A stretch of DNA of 64,000 nt from Pictodentalium vernedei. Lineage: Eukaryota > Mollusca > Scaphopoda > Dentaliida > Dentaliidae. Below the pieces are notes generated by a model. It saw nothing but the letters and a program-made list of their open reading frames with translations, was not told where the DNA came from and did no database searches. Location: NCBI GenBank assembly GCA_031216915.1, contig CM062295.1:179566927-179630926 (forward strand), written 5' to 3'. The first letter of the stretch is position 1. The number at the start of each line of letters is the position of its first letter. Of this stretch, positions 12,543-24,409 are shown in pieces. Made by a program: the position numbers and the translations under genes.

Positions 12543-12918
12543 CTATTTAAGAAACGAAAATAAAATATCATTTTGAGGAAACTATGAACTGTTGACACTT
12601 AGAAACTAAAATCTTGCTTGCTTATCTGTCTGTGACGTAATACAGAAAGCACTCTGGCACTGATAGTTCTGATAATAGTGAGCTTAGAGTGACGTAAAAA
12701 TCTGAGCAGTTGTTTTCTCATCAAGTGTTGTCTGCCTGAACAAGCGGATAGCACTTGACTAGAACACCTGCTACATCATGAGTGTTAAGCATTATACCAT
12801 GATTGTTGTGTGTACAAAATAGCAGCTGTGAACTGGTCACTTTCCATGGGTGGGCGATATTTCCATGGAAGCAATAATATTAGATTCCAAACACTAATTA
12901 TAGGAATAATCATCAATG

Positions 12919-15124
12919 AAAGTGTCAATGACACTGTAGCTCAACTTGTCAATACAAAGACATGTACATGTATAGTATGTGACACAGCAATGACAAACAT
13001 CTAGGTAATGACCTGATAACAAAGGTACATATAAAGTATTGTAACGGTCTGTACATAAATACTGACCGTTGCCTGTAACAAATGTATAGGTAAAGTATTG
13101 TAAAGGTGGGTGACAGTCAGATGCTGAACTAGAAAAAATCTTTGAGTCCCAGAGTGGGTCTGACTGAACCCAAAAATATTTGTTCTCATAGCACAATGAT
13201 AACAAAGGCACCCCAAAACACACTCGTTCCTGTCCCAAGATGAAAACAAAAGTACTCAAGAAGTTTTGTGAAGATCAGTTCATAAATACGAGCTGTATAG
13301 AACTTGTGACAAAAAACTGATTGGATCTAATTTCGGTACAAAATGGCCACTGGCAGCCATCTTGAATTTTGGACCGTACCCAGAAACACTCATTCTCATC
13401 CCAAGGAGATAACAAAGGTACCCAAGAAGTTTTGTGAAGATCGGTTCATAAATACAGCCTCTACCCTGAGCCGTATTGACATGTGTGCTTACATTGTGTA
13501 AGTAGCACTGAATAAATCAAAGTTCATCTAATTTGCATAATTTCTGCACGAAAAAAAAACCCTTACAATATGTGATGTATTCCATGTTACTAAACATTCA
13601 TACAAAAATTTATTAAAATCAGAACTTTCATACAGAAGTTCTATACAAAAGACTGATTGCACTAATTTTGGTACAAAATGGCTGCTGGTGGCCATCTTGA
13701 ATTTCGGACCACACCCAAAAACACTCGCTCTCATCCCACGGTGATAACAAAGGTACCCAAGAAGTTTCGTAAAGATTGGTTCATAAATATGGCCTCTAGT
13801 CTGAGCTGTATAGAAGTTGTGTACAAAAAACTGATTAGACCTAATTTCGGTACAAAATAGCCACTAGCAGCCATCTTGAATTTTAGACCGCACCCAGAAA
13901 CACTCGTTCTCGTCCCAAGGTGATAACAAAGGTACCCAAGACATTTCGTGAATATCAGTTCATAAATACAGACTCTAGTCTGAGCCGTATTGACATGTGT
14001 ACTTACTGTGTGTAAGTCGCACTGAAAAAATCAAAGTTCATCTAATTTGCATAATTTCTGCACGAGAAAAAAACCCGTATTATATGTGATGCATCCCATG
14101 GTACTAAACATTCACACAAAAAAATTATTTAAATCAGGGCTTTCATATGGAAGTTCTGTGCAAAAATCTGATTGCACCTAATTTTGTACAAAATGGCTGC
14201 CATCGGCCATCTTGAATTTTGGACCGGACCCAAAAACACTCGTTCTCGTCCCACGGTGATACCAAAGGTACCCAAGAAGTTTCGTAAAGATCGGTTCATA
14301 AATACGGCCTCTAGCCCAAGCCGTATTGGCATTTGCACTTACAGTGCTGAAAGTAACCCCAAAAAACATCAAAATTAGTCTAATTTGCACAATTTACGTA
14401 CGAGAAAAAAACCCGTATTATATGTGATGTATCCCATGGTACTAAACATTCATACAAAAAGTTATTCAAATCAGAGCTTTCATATGGAAGTTCTGTACAA
14501 AAAACAGATTTCTGCAAAGTCGGTACAAAATGGCAGCTGCCGGCCATCTTGAATTTCGGACCGCACCCAAAAACACTCGTTCTCGTCCCACGGTCATAAC
14601 AAAGGTACCCAAGAAGTTTCATAAAGATCGGTTCATAAATACGGCCTCTAGCCCGAGCCATAGCAGCTTGGCACTTACAGCTCTGAAAATAACACTAAAT
14701 AAATCAAAGTCAGTCTAATTTGCATAATTTACGCACGAGAAAAAAACCCGTATTATATGTGATGTATCCCATGGTACTAAACATTTATACAAAACTTTAT
14801 TCAAATCAGAACTTTCATACAGAAGTTCTGTACAAAAAACTGATTTTTGCATCATCGGTACAAAATGGCCACTGGCAGATATCTCGAATTTCGGACCACA
14901 CCTAAAAACACTCGTTCCCGTCCCAGGGTCATAACAAAGGTACACAAGAAGTTTCGTAAAGATCGGTTCATAAATACGACCTCTAGCCCGAGCCATAGCC
15001 AATTGTTGACGTATGGACAGACGGCCAGACGGACAGATGGACAGACGGACGGACGGACAGACGGACGACGGACGACGGGCCATGACAATAGCTCAAATTT
15101 GACTTCGTCAAAGTTGAGCTAAAA
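12919..15124 (+). mobile_element. Satellite-carrying element with 340-bp units (copy a)
   Basis: The left end is AAAGTGTCAATGACACTGTA then GCTCAACTTG, with a 6-base inverted repeat around one A. The body holds six units of about 335-341 bases (one shortened to about 180) marked by TACAAAATGGC...CCATCTTGAATTT and GAAGTTTCGTAAAGATCGGT, near 13335, 13670, 13850, 14186, 14520 and 14861. A GACGGACA-rich stretch follows. The right end is CATGACAATAGCTC, hairpin TTTGACTTCGTCAAAG, TTGAGCTAAAAA. No transposase is present. Confidence 0.82.
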
Positions 15125-15176
15125 ATTTAATTAATGAAGCACTGGGTACAACCCAGTGCTTCATTAATTAAAATTT
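15123..15176. repeat. Palindrome, nearly perfect
   Basis: Arms of 25 bases (AAATTTAATTAATGAAGCAC...) around a short loop, abutting the right end of the 12919-15124 element. Confidence 0.85.
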
Positions 15177-16575
15177 TGCTGATGATTTTTATTACCTGGT
15201 AAACGCATGCTTGAACATCCCTGCCCATTTGTGGATTATCACCAGTCCATGTGACTGTACTGCATTCAATGTTGGAATATGGGCATTGAAAAATGTGTTA
15301 GGCAACCCATGCATGGAATATGGCTTACAGCAATACTGAGCATGTAACAATTCATATGACTGGTCATTATGCATCTGGTGAATGAAATGCATTGACACAA
15401 AACAACAGTGTCATGCAAAGGCAATATTTTTCTTTCAAAAATCTAAGCTTCATTCACATAATTCCAGTTTCATCATGGTATAAATCCAGAACACATTACA
15501 GGAAGAGTATATGGGACAGAAATCAACAACCCTTGTTTGGATTTTTTTTGTATATTTCACTTATTCCTACAGCACTTGCGAAACAGCTGAAAAACTCCAA
15601 TTCAGGTCATTGATTCCAATAAATCAAGGCTTGTACAAGCTAACATTTATTACACATCAATAGCCCATTACTACAGGGACTAATGGGTTCAGAGCAGACT
15701 AAATTTAGAAGAATTTGTGAAACTTTAAATATTTGGTAAAAATATCAAATGCCCTTAGCAACAGTTACCTAAGTTTCAAATTAAATTTTGTTCATAAAAA
15801 TTATTTTCTAGCTGGCATTTTTCAATAAATTATGAGGAACTTTTTAGGAACAAAAACTTCTGTTTAACCTTCTGCACACTGTTGTCAAAATATAGAAATT
15901 TCAAGAAGCAAATTTTCCTATAAGGCAACTAGGAATGTTACCAATTCAATGTTGTTTGAAGGAGCTCAGCAGTCATGTGTGAAAAGTTTCATCGAAATCA
16001 GTTACAAAATGTAGGATTTGAGTACACAAGAGTCTTTCAAGGGGAGATAACTTGGTTGAAATTGTTACATATTGAAAAGTTGGGAACATGTGCATGTTTA
16101 CTTGTTAGTGGTCATGTTTGAGAAGTTTAATTGAAATCTGTTCATAATTTTAGGAGTTGCACACACAAGGGATCGAGGGATGAACCTACAGGGTAATGAC
16201 AATATCACCTTCATTTCATTCAAGTAGGGGTATAAAAAGAAATTATATTAAATAGTTAAATCACTGTAACTCCTCAAATTAGAAATATCAATCTTGCTGT
16301 CATATGCTGCGAGGTCTAAATTCAACACTACTGCAAACCGCTTTCAAGAACACATATTCTCTTATGCTTTTCCAAGCTTTCAGGTCACCAGTTAAATTCT
16401 GTTCAGAATTTGATGCTGTTATATGTTTTGTTTATCTCTTTTCATCAAGTCTGCACACAAACGATAACTGACTCACAAAGATATACATTTATTCTTTTGC
16501 ACTCCAGTTATAGAAATTCCAATCAATAAATATTTAATTTACCACAAAAACATCAAGATATTAACACTATAAGTT
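15177..16575. other. Unassigned intron sequence
   Basis: AT-rich sequence. Low-complexity phrases such as AAGTTTCATCAAAATC-like and GGGGAGATAACTTGGTTGAA recur at 61600-62400, suggesting an old dispersed repeat. No gene is recognised. Confidence 0.5.
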
Positions 16576-16707
16576 ATTGTGATGAATAGATGGTAACATG
16601 GTCTGAGGTTTGCAGCTCGGAGCTTATATTCAACCGAGATGCTTCACATCTCGGTTGAACATACACCCCAAACCTCAGACCATGTTACCGTCAATTCATC
16701 ACAATAA
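16576..16707. repeat. Nested inverted repeat
   Basis: Outer arms ATTGTGATGAATAGATGGTA...CATCACAATAAT of about 36 bases and an inner hairpin TTCAACCGAGATG...CATCTCGGTTGAA. Foldback/MITE-like. Confidence 0.8.
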
Positions 16708-17239
16708 TGTATATGTTCCAATAAGACACTACCCATAGCCCAAAACCTACATTGTGAAACACGAGAGGATTGTTTACTAAACTTGTGATCGTTAAAAGAT
16801 TGTCTTGTTCAAGGCAACTTTTAACGAGCACAGGTTCAGTAAATAAACCATCTCGTTTACCCACGACAGCACTGGCTGAATAATCAATAAACCAGATAAA
16901 CTCATTCCATCTTAGTTCAAATCGTAAATCGGCTTGTAATTTAAACAACACTTTATCCAGAACACCGTCTGCTGCATGTGTGAAAAATGCAGAAAAATGA
17001 AGCGGCTTGCTAGTCACTCCGTTGATGAAGCAATTACGAAATGGGCGACATCATTTCAAATATTTTGCGTGTTGATGTCAGATGGTAACATTTGCTACTG
17101 GAGCTGTAAACATAAAAGGAATTATGCCAATTCTCATCCAATCATAGGGCAAGGATTTTACTCTTATTGGAACACAATTCGTGGAACTAAGGAGTGTAAT
17201 CACACAACTACAGTTGTGGTGAGTTTTCATTAAAAATGT

Positions 17240-17452
17240 TAATGTCATCAAAGACTCAGTCAAATCAAGTCTTGAGGTTGATCAAATTTTTTCACATTCA
17301 ATCGGATGTAATATTTCTGTTGGTCAGAAAATCTAACTGAAATATTCCAGATGACTGAGTCTAGACATAGGTGATCAATTATAGACTGGTTCCATGCCAT
17401 AACAGCATCAAATTCCTTACAGAATTAAACTGGTGGCTTGAGAGCTGGATGC
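17240..17452 (+). repeat. Dispersed repeat, copy 1
   Basis: Shares CAGTCAAATCAAGTCTTGA, AATATTCCAGATGA and GCCATAACAGCATCAAATT with 28618-28905 in the same orientation. Family unknown. Confidence 0.6.
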
Positions 17453-17483
17453 TATACATGGATTGTTGAGAAGTATTTTCAAT

Positions 17484-18091
17484 CAGACCTCAAATGAAAT
17501 GTTTGTCCAACATGTTCAGCACAAAGGCCCTTGAGATTTTCATGTTACACTTCATGAAATGTAGTCACCTCTGTATTCTGCATACATCGTGTGAACCTCA
17601 TTTGAGGCAGATATGACATGAATCCAATAAAGATGAGTCTTCTTGTGCTGCAGCAAGCCTAGATGGGCAAACTGCAGCGGTATTGAAAAAAACTTTTTGT
17701 TACAGTCTTATAATGACGACTACAGGGCTCATTGTGACAAATGAGGTTAATTCGAGGAACTTTCAATGCTCCTTTCAAGCCTTTTTTAAGGACTTTACTG
17801 CCAATTTTTAGAGATTATTTCATGCTAGATTCATTCAGCTCGGAGAAAACATATCATTAAGAATATAGATAACAGTTAAAAAAGGACTGTTTTCCACTAT
17901 AAATCCAAAACAGACATACAAGTTTGCTACAAACAAGCATGTGTAGTAGACATGTAAAATATCTGAAAGAACATGGAAGCAAATTTTATTTTGCAAAATC
18001 CCTGATTTTTAACTGGTCGAGTGCTAGAAGCCACTATCAGGGCTTTCAAAAGAATGAGGGAACCAGATTAAATGCAAACATTTTCCTTGCT
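17484..18091 (+). repeat. 608-bp direct repeat, copy 1 (uninterrupted)
   Basis: Starts CAGACCTCAAATGAAATGTT and runs to TTTTCCTTGCT. The second copy starts at 18092 with CAGACCTCGAATGAAATGTT. This copy shows the empty site AAGAATATAGATAAC near 17860, where the other copy carries a Tc1/mariner element. Confidence 0.9.
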
Positions 18092-18470
18092 CAGACCTCG
18101 AATGAAATGTTTGTCCAACATGTACAGCACAAAGGCCCTTGAGTTTTTCACATTAAACTTCATGCAATTTTTTCACCTCCATATTCTACATATGTCGTGC
18201 GATCATCGTTTGAGGCAGGCATGATATGAATTCGGTAAAGATGAGTCTTTTTGAGCTGCAGCAAGCCTTGATAGGCAAACTGCAGTAGTATTGAAAAACT
18301 ATTTGGTATAGTCATATAGTGACTACAGGGCTCATTGTGATGAATGAGGTTATATTGAGGAAGTTTCAATACTCCTTTCAAGCCATTTTTAAGGACTGAA
18401 TTGCCAATTTTTAGAGTCTATTCCAGGCTAGATTCATTCAGCTCTGAGAAAACATAGCATTAAGAATATA

Positions 18471-19923
18471 TACGGAGTCAAAAAAGAAAGTATAACAGAA
18501 ACAAATGTGAAAAAAATAGCATAAAGGATGAAATATAATAGTTCTAATGTTGCATGTTTGTGGACAAGAAGTCATGCACAGAGTTTAATTACATGTTGTT
18601 GTTGTCCACCCAGCCATATACAATTTTGCTACGGATTTCAAAATAGCACGTGCTACCCGAGAATGTCAAATTGAATGGGAGACCGATGATTTTCTTTGTG
18701 TTATGTTGTGCTAGAGAGCCTGGGTTATTGAGAAAACATGCTAGTTTTTGTCTTCCGACATATTAAAAAATGCCAAGGTTAACCGAAAATCACAGGTTGC
18801 ATGCCATTGGTATGCATGAGGCTGGGATACCTCCAGATGAGCTTGCTGCTGAGTTCGGAGTCACTGTGGCCACTATTTACCATCTCATTGGAAGGCATGG
18901 AACCACTGGATCTACTGCCGACTGACTGTGTTCAGGTTGACTAAGAGTTACGACCCCTGCACAAGACCGACACATCATGACATCTCACTTGCGGGATCGC
19001 TTCCTTCCGGTGCCAATGACAGCAGCAATTACTCCTGGTAGAACTAACAATAGAATCAGTGCACAGACTGTCTGCAACATACTCGCTGAACATGGCATCT
19101 GAAGTAGGCATCCATAGCATGGACCAATCCTTACCCAATGTCATCGTATCATCAGAATGGAATGGGTACGTCAGCATGTTCGCTGGACTCAGCATCATTG
19201 GTGCGCTGATGCTAGGGCAAGAGTGTACCGCCGATGAGGAGAATGGTTTTCTGATGCTTGCGTGCGGGAATGCGACCATTTCAGTGAGGGTAGTGTAATT
19301 GTTTGGGCAGGAATTTCCTTGCACCATCGAACGCAGTTGATCTTCATTGATGGTAATCTGAATGGACAATGATATAGGGACGAAATTCTTATTTCTGTTG
19401 TTGTCCCATTGTTCAACGCTAATGTTGGATTGCTGTTATTCCAGCAAGACAATGCCCGATGTCACGTGGCACATATCTGTCATTACTTTCTTGAAGAGCA
19501 GAGCATCGAACTACTTCCCTTCGCCAGATTTGTCACCAATCGAGCACCTTTGGGATCAAATGGACCATCGGGTATGACTTCATGATCTTCAGATGTTAGG
19601 CAATTTACGTAATGTGCTAAGGCAGGAGTGGAACGCAATCCCACAGGGTGACATCCAGAGACTTATCAGGTCCATGCGCCATCGATGTCTTGCCATCCAA
19701 GAGGCAAATGCTGGACATACACACTATTGACTGCATGTGTGAACTTTTCATTTCACCCCATGTCTGAATTGAGACATCTTGACGTGACGCTGACAACAGT
19801 AAGAACCTGAAATTATGCAAATTCATACAGATAGACTCGAAATATGAATTTACAATAATTTGTTTGGGATTAAAGTCGATAATACTAAAAAAAAAAAGTT
19901 TATGATACTTTTTTTACTCAGCA
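18471..19923 (+). mobile_element. Tc1/mariner-family transposon, 1453 bp
   Basis: Terminal inverted repeats TACGGAGTCAAAAAAG and, reverse complemented from the right, TGCTGAGTAAAAAAAG. Flanked by TA at 18469-18470 and 19924-19925. The uninterrupted paralogue at about 17860 confirms the exact target. Encodes a dead transposase on the plus strand. Confidence 0.92.
18770..19730 (+). pseudogene. Decayed Tc1/mariner transposase
   Basis: The N-terminus reads MPRLTENHRLHAIGMHEAG, then ELAAEFGVTVATIYHLIGRH, a helix-turn-helix DNA-binding domain. After a frameshift, the catalytic part is recognisable as SEGSVIVWAGIS, FIDGNLNGQ, LLFQQDNARCHVAH and SPDLSPIEHLWDQM. The last two hold the second Asp and the final Glu of the DDE catalytic triad. 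The block with the first Asp (usually DESRF-like) is not visible between HHW and RVYRR and appears deleted. Several in-frame stops and frameshifts break it. The length is about right for a 340-residue family member. Not functional. Confidence 0.9.
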
Positions 19924-20191
19924 TAGATAACTTTTAGCAAAAGGACTGTCTTCTACTATAAATCAAAAATAGACGTACAAGTTTGCTACAAACAAGCATG
20001 TGTAGTGGACATGTAAAATACCTGAAAGAACACTGAAGCAAATTTTATTTTGCAAACTCTCTAGATTTTTAACTGGTTGAGTGCTAGAAGCCACTATCAG
20101 GGCTTTCAAAACTAGAGTGATTTCACGCATAGAGCCTGGCTGTACCAGCAATGACAATGCTTAGACACAAAATAGTTTGTGCTATTTTCTG

Positions 20192-20442
20192 TTAACCGTT
20201 TACCCAACGAATCTGACATATCTTCACTTGTGATATACAATAACTGCTATTCAAATTTTATTTTTTCATTTTTCTACCCCAAAACATTCCTCATGACCTA
20301 TTAATGGAACAAGCTTGATGAGCTTGTTCCAATAAGGACTAATAAGCAGAGGCAGAGGTTAGAAGTGAAAAATGAAAAAATCTGATATTTCAGAAAAGAA
20401 ATTTGTGCTGTTGGCTTCAACTTGTGTTAGCTAAAGGGTTAA
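20192..20442. mobile_element. piggyBac-type TTAA MITE, copy 1
   Basis: Begins TTAACCGTTTACCC and ends GCTAAAGGGTTAA, with the central palindrome GAACAAGCTTGATGAGCTTG. Same layout as 50640-50890 but more diverged. Confidence 0.7.
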
Positions 20443-20839
20443 AGATGCAGTACTTAAAACATTCTCTTTCTAAAATCTTCTATTATAATATTACTGAAAA
20501 ATAATTTTGGTAAAAAGTGACAACAAAAATGTTTGGCTTTTTTCATCTTTCTGAAAGAAAGTATAAAATTATGTGTTTTTTGAAAATGTCCTCAAAATTT
20601 GTAGTTTGATCATCAGCTACACAGCTCTGTTAATTAGGAAATATAACTGCAGTCAATATAAGTTAGAATTTTTAACTTAAAATTTATGGTTTAAATTTTA
20701 AAAGACTATACTTCAAATTCGAAGTGCACTTGTGTTTTCTTGGTAAAAATAGTAATATAAAATTTAAAGAGAATCATATAATTAGAACTAGTTTTATCTT
20801 CTAGATAACCTGGGGAGGAGGGAGGGGTGGATTGATTCT

Positions 20840-21420
20840 ATCCATCTCCCCCGATGTTTTGGAGACAATATCAAAGTCCCTCAATCCCATTTGCTTCCCA
20901 TCTGTATTGCTTTTTGCAAAACAACAGAAGTATGCTGCAGAAGGCATTTCTTTATATTTCAAACAGTGAAACTCAGGCTCAGGTAATGAAAAAAAAGGTG
21001 CATACAAGCAAGAGAAATCACTTCTGTAAATGCAATTATTCAAGTTGTATTGATCATGCAAGAATACCAAGAGGCCTGCAATGCCAAGTGCTGTTACCCC
21101 TGCCCGCCCCCTCCCCCCCCCCCCCCCCCCCCCCCAATTAGGGAGGGGGAGCATAGGTGGGTTTTTTCCACAACATAAATTCACTCTAAATCTGGCCAAA
21201 CCCATCTTGGAGAAAAAAAAATAAACTGAGGCCTAACTGACTGGACAGGGGGAGGGAGGGGGGATAGGAGTCAACTTTTTTTCTGCATGTAATCCTCAAA
21301 ATGCTTTTTTGAGCAATTGAGCCAAAAAAAATGCCTAATTGACCCAGGGGTGGGGGTGGGGGTGGGAGGTGATAGGAGTAAACAATTTTAGCACAGGAAA
21401 ATAACTGCAACAATTTTCAC
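20840..21420. other. G/C-run-rich stretch
   Basis: Poly-C of about 24 bases at 21111-21135 and several GGGGTGGG runs at 21240-21370. ORFs across it are low complexity; no gene is supported. Confidence 0.6.
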
Positions 21421-22077
21421 TGGATAATGGTGGTCATCGAAGCTGAGGTAGACATTGTTCCCAAAGAGTTATATACAAAAAAATTGATATTTGGTTACCT
21501 GACGTAGACATTGTTGCTATAGAGACATATACCAAAAAGAATTGAAATCTGTTAACTATTGTTCAAATTATGCCACAATTAAAGTTTGGACAGACAGACA
21601 GATGGACGGAGCTCTATGCTATATCCCTCTCTTGTGGAGGGATAAAGAGTAAGTAACAAAGTTGTGGTAGAAGCCTAATTTCAAATTTAAAGAAACTAAG
21701 TTTGAAAAAATTTTTGAAAAGGGTTAAATTAATGCCAATATTATTTGAAACCACTGTGTACAGGTTCAGTAGACCTTGCCCCAAATGAAAAACAGATGTT
21801 GTAACAGTGTTTGAAGAATTAAAGGTACAACCTCGAAAAGCAAAACTTTAGTCCCAAACTTTAAGCTGTGAATACAAAGTAAAATTGACTGAAAAAAAGG
21901 GTTAAATATTTCCTAAAACCGATAAAAGAAATCACTGATGTAAATGCAATCATTAGGTTGTGTTGTATTGAGTATGCAAGAATTAAAGTAACAAAGTATG
22001 TGGTAAAAGCCTAACTTCAAATACTAAGAAACTAAGTCTGGAAACATGTTTAAAAGGGATTAAAATCATGCTAATAT

Positions 22078-23533
22078 TAGAGCTGTAGGTTTTTCAAAAT
22101 CCAGTTCAGTTTCGGTTTTTTCATTGAGGAAAACCTCGGTTTCGGTCGGTTTCGGTTTTTCCCCCACATACTCTGTCTTCCCTGTAAATTGTGCGCATTT
22201 CGGATCTTAACGATACTGGAATTGGTGCAAAGGACAGTTTGACTTCAGAGATTCAAGCGACGGCCCCTGATTGACAATGTGGGAAAATAATGGACATACT
22301 TTGACTGTTGTTTGGTAAATTGATTTGGGTATTTACTATTTGAATATTTCATGGTGAATATATGGACTATAATACTACCTAACTTCTACCTTCATATCTT
22401 ACACTTTCAGTAGATGTCAGTCTTCAGTCTTGCGTGATTGCGTCTGTAACTAATGTAAGTGGGACTAGTCAGTAAGTAGATGAGTCCGTCACAGACGTCA
22501 CCGAGTTGTTGACATTCAACTTGGATGGTTTGGCAGCACACTTGAATACAGTCACAGAACAAGAGTGAAGAAAGTTCAAGATACTGACAAGAAAAGTGCC
22601 TTTTATTGAAAAAAAACAACTTATGAAATAAAAATATTTTAAAAAATACTGGCGTTACTTCTTTTTTCAAGTTCTGATTTTTAAACTTCCCAACTCCCAA
22701 GTTAGATCTACTAAATGTATTGAATTTATTCCCATTGATGATGATTCTGACGTCACGGATACCGACAAATAAGCATGTTATTGGAGCCGACTGACTCGGC
22801 CCGAATTTGTCCGTTCCATTAACATGCTTATTTATATTTCAATTTCTCCTATCACTGAGTTAAGTTGAGTAAATTGATAAGTTCAACTTATGAATAGAAC
22901 AAAAACAGATGTGGAAGTTCCACTTAATGGTTGCAAGCGACTATGTTGACCAGGCAAATACCTGGTCAGTTTAGTCACTTGCAGCCACCAGCCATTAAGT
23001 GCTCATATAATCACTTACTACAAATAAAATAAATGCAACTTTCACTTTAAAAAGATGTAACCAAAAAATTATACAAATTGAGCGGAATTGGATCTTTTTT
23101 TAAATTTATTAAATTTTAACAGAGTATTGTTAGCCGCAAACTCCATCATTTCCCACAATACTCAAAACTCAAAAGCTCACAGTCTTGCATCCTCCTCTGA
23201 TTAGCTTACTTCACAGTTTTTATGTCTTTAAATTGAGCCGATGACCCGATGCCCAATGATTAATTTAATGAAAGAAAAAATTAAACAAAAAATGCAGTTT
23301 TTGCAATCCCTGACTCTCCTCGAGCCCCGGAGGTAAAAAATCGGCAAGCTTGCAGTCCCGTAAAGTTGAGTGAACTGTCAAATTTAGCGCTGTCATAGAC
23401 TATGTGACAATGGTGGGGGCATTTTATACAAAAAAACGAAATCCGTACAGTGCACATTTTTTGGGGTTCAGTTTTCGTTTTTTTTTGTAAAAACCAAAAA
23501 CCGAACCGAAATTTCAGAAAACCTACAGCACTA
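22078..23533 (+). mobile_element. hAT-like non-autonomous transposon, 1456 bp
   Basis: Terminal inverted repeats TAGAGCTGTAGGTTTT and, from the right, TAGTGCTGTAGGTTTT (15 of 16 match). A perfect 8-base target duplication GCTAATAT lies at 22070-22077 and 23534-23541. Subterminal TTCGGTTTCGG-type repeats occur at both ends, as in hAT elements. Internal hairpins lie at 22767-22833 and 22921-23000. No transposase is recognised. Confidence 0.88.
22921..23000. repeat. Hairpin inside hAT-like element
   Basis: CACTTAATGGTTGCAAGCGAC...GCCATTAAGTG with centre ACCAGGCAAATACCTGGT. Confidence 0.75.
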
Positions 23534-24017
23534 GCTAATATTAATTAAAATCGCTGTAGAAAGCTTCAGTAGACAGTAGACATTGTCCCAAATGAGAAAC
23601 ACTGACATTCCTCTAAACTGTTTGAAGATTGAAAGGTGTAACTTTGAAAACAAAAAACTTTAACCTGGAAGTTCTAAGTTAAATTGACTGCAAAAAAGGG
23701 TTAAATATTTCCCAAAATAACATGAAACATAATGAGAATGATACAATCAATAGTAACTAATATTAATTAAAAAGATAAAAAACTTTAACCTTCAGTAAAA
23801 AACTTTAACCACAAACTTTAACCAAAGCTCTAAATGTTAACAGATGGACTGACAGACAGACGGGTGGATGGATGAATGGACAGATGGATGGACAAAAGTC
23901 ATGACTATAGCCCTGACTGTAAACAGTCGGGCTTAAAATGAGGGAACCAGATTAAAAGCCAACATTTTCCTTGATCATGTTCATATTCAGTCAAATGCAA
24001 ATTAAATTCTGTTTTAT

Positions 24018-24087
24018 AAATTTGTTTTATTACAAATTATTGGAGTGCCTGGAGCACTCTCAAAAAAATTGTAATAAAATAAATTTT
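24018..24087. repeat. Hairpin
   Basis: Arms AAATTTGTTTTATTACAAATT and its imperfect complement around GGAGTGCCTGGAGCACTC, about 230 bases downstream (gene sense) of the 24331-24406 exon. Confidence 0.75.
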
Positions 24088-24330
24088 GATGAACAATTTT
24101 AGAAGACAAAAAATAATCTAGCCCTCAACCAGTTAATAAAAGTTTCAACTTCTGTTGCAAGCACTGAATGCTAAACAATCACCATTAAAACTCTGAAGCA
24201 TTCTTAAATAATATCAAGGACTTTCAAGGATAATGAACAAATTTTAAGTACTTTCAAGGCCTTGACAACAAATAATTCAATTCAAGGACTTTCATGGTTT
24301 TCGAGGACCATATTGAACCCTGCAACCTAC

Positions 24331-24406
24331 CTTCTTTGGATAGACCTTTCTCTTGTATAATCACACTCCCACCATCAAGTGACTGTTTCAATCTTAGATT
24401 TTCTTC
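24331..24406 (-). CDS. KIF28-like: Kinesin neck coiled-coil exon
   Basis: Exon of 76 bases between CAAATTTCAG and GTAGGT. It reads EENLRLKQSLDGGSVIIQ then EKGLSKE plus one base. It follows directly on ...LIRELK, the usual kinesin-3 neck arrangement (ELK-EEN-x-x-LK). The last base plus AA from the next exon makes Glu. The exon is short, so identification depends on the phase match and neighbouring exons, both of which fit. Confidence 0.9.
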
Positions 24407-24409
24407 CTG

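Larger units (their letters stand above)
18092..20111 (+). repeat. 608-bp direct repeat, copy 2 (split)
   Basis: Homologous to 17484-18091 but interrupted at a TA by the element at 18471-19923. Its 3' part (AATGAGGGAACCAGATTAAA) reappears at about 23938, so a second insertion of about 3.8 kb probably also splits it. Confidence 0.85.
20112..23934 (+). mobile_element. Probable satellite-carrying composite element (copy g)
   Basis: Flanks join across it: ...GGGCTTTCAAAA before and TGAGGGAACCAGATTAAA after are adjacent in the 608-bp copy 1. The right end has the shared style CATGACTATAGC, then a hairpin CTGACTGTAAACAGTC and GGGCTTAAAA. The body has tandem units with AACTTTAACC and AAAGGGTTAAAT near 21650-22070 and 23540-23840, split by a hAT-like element. 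It also contains a piggyBac-type MITE. The left end is unclear. Confidence 0.5.

Noticed and set aside
12894-15122. Many ORFs of 60-122 codons with similar peptides
   Set aside because: They are translations of the 340-bp satellite units in both strands, so the similarity is from the repeat.
16691-17233. Overlapping ORFs on both strands (108 and 85 codons)
   Set aside because: No recognised family on either strand and adjacent to a foldback repeat; likely chance.
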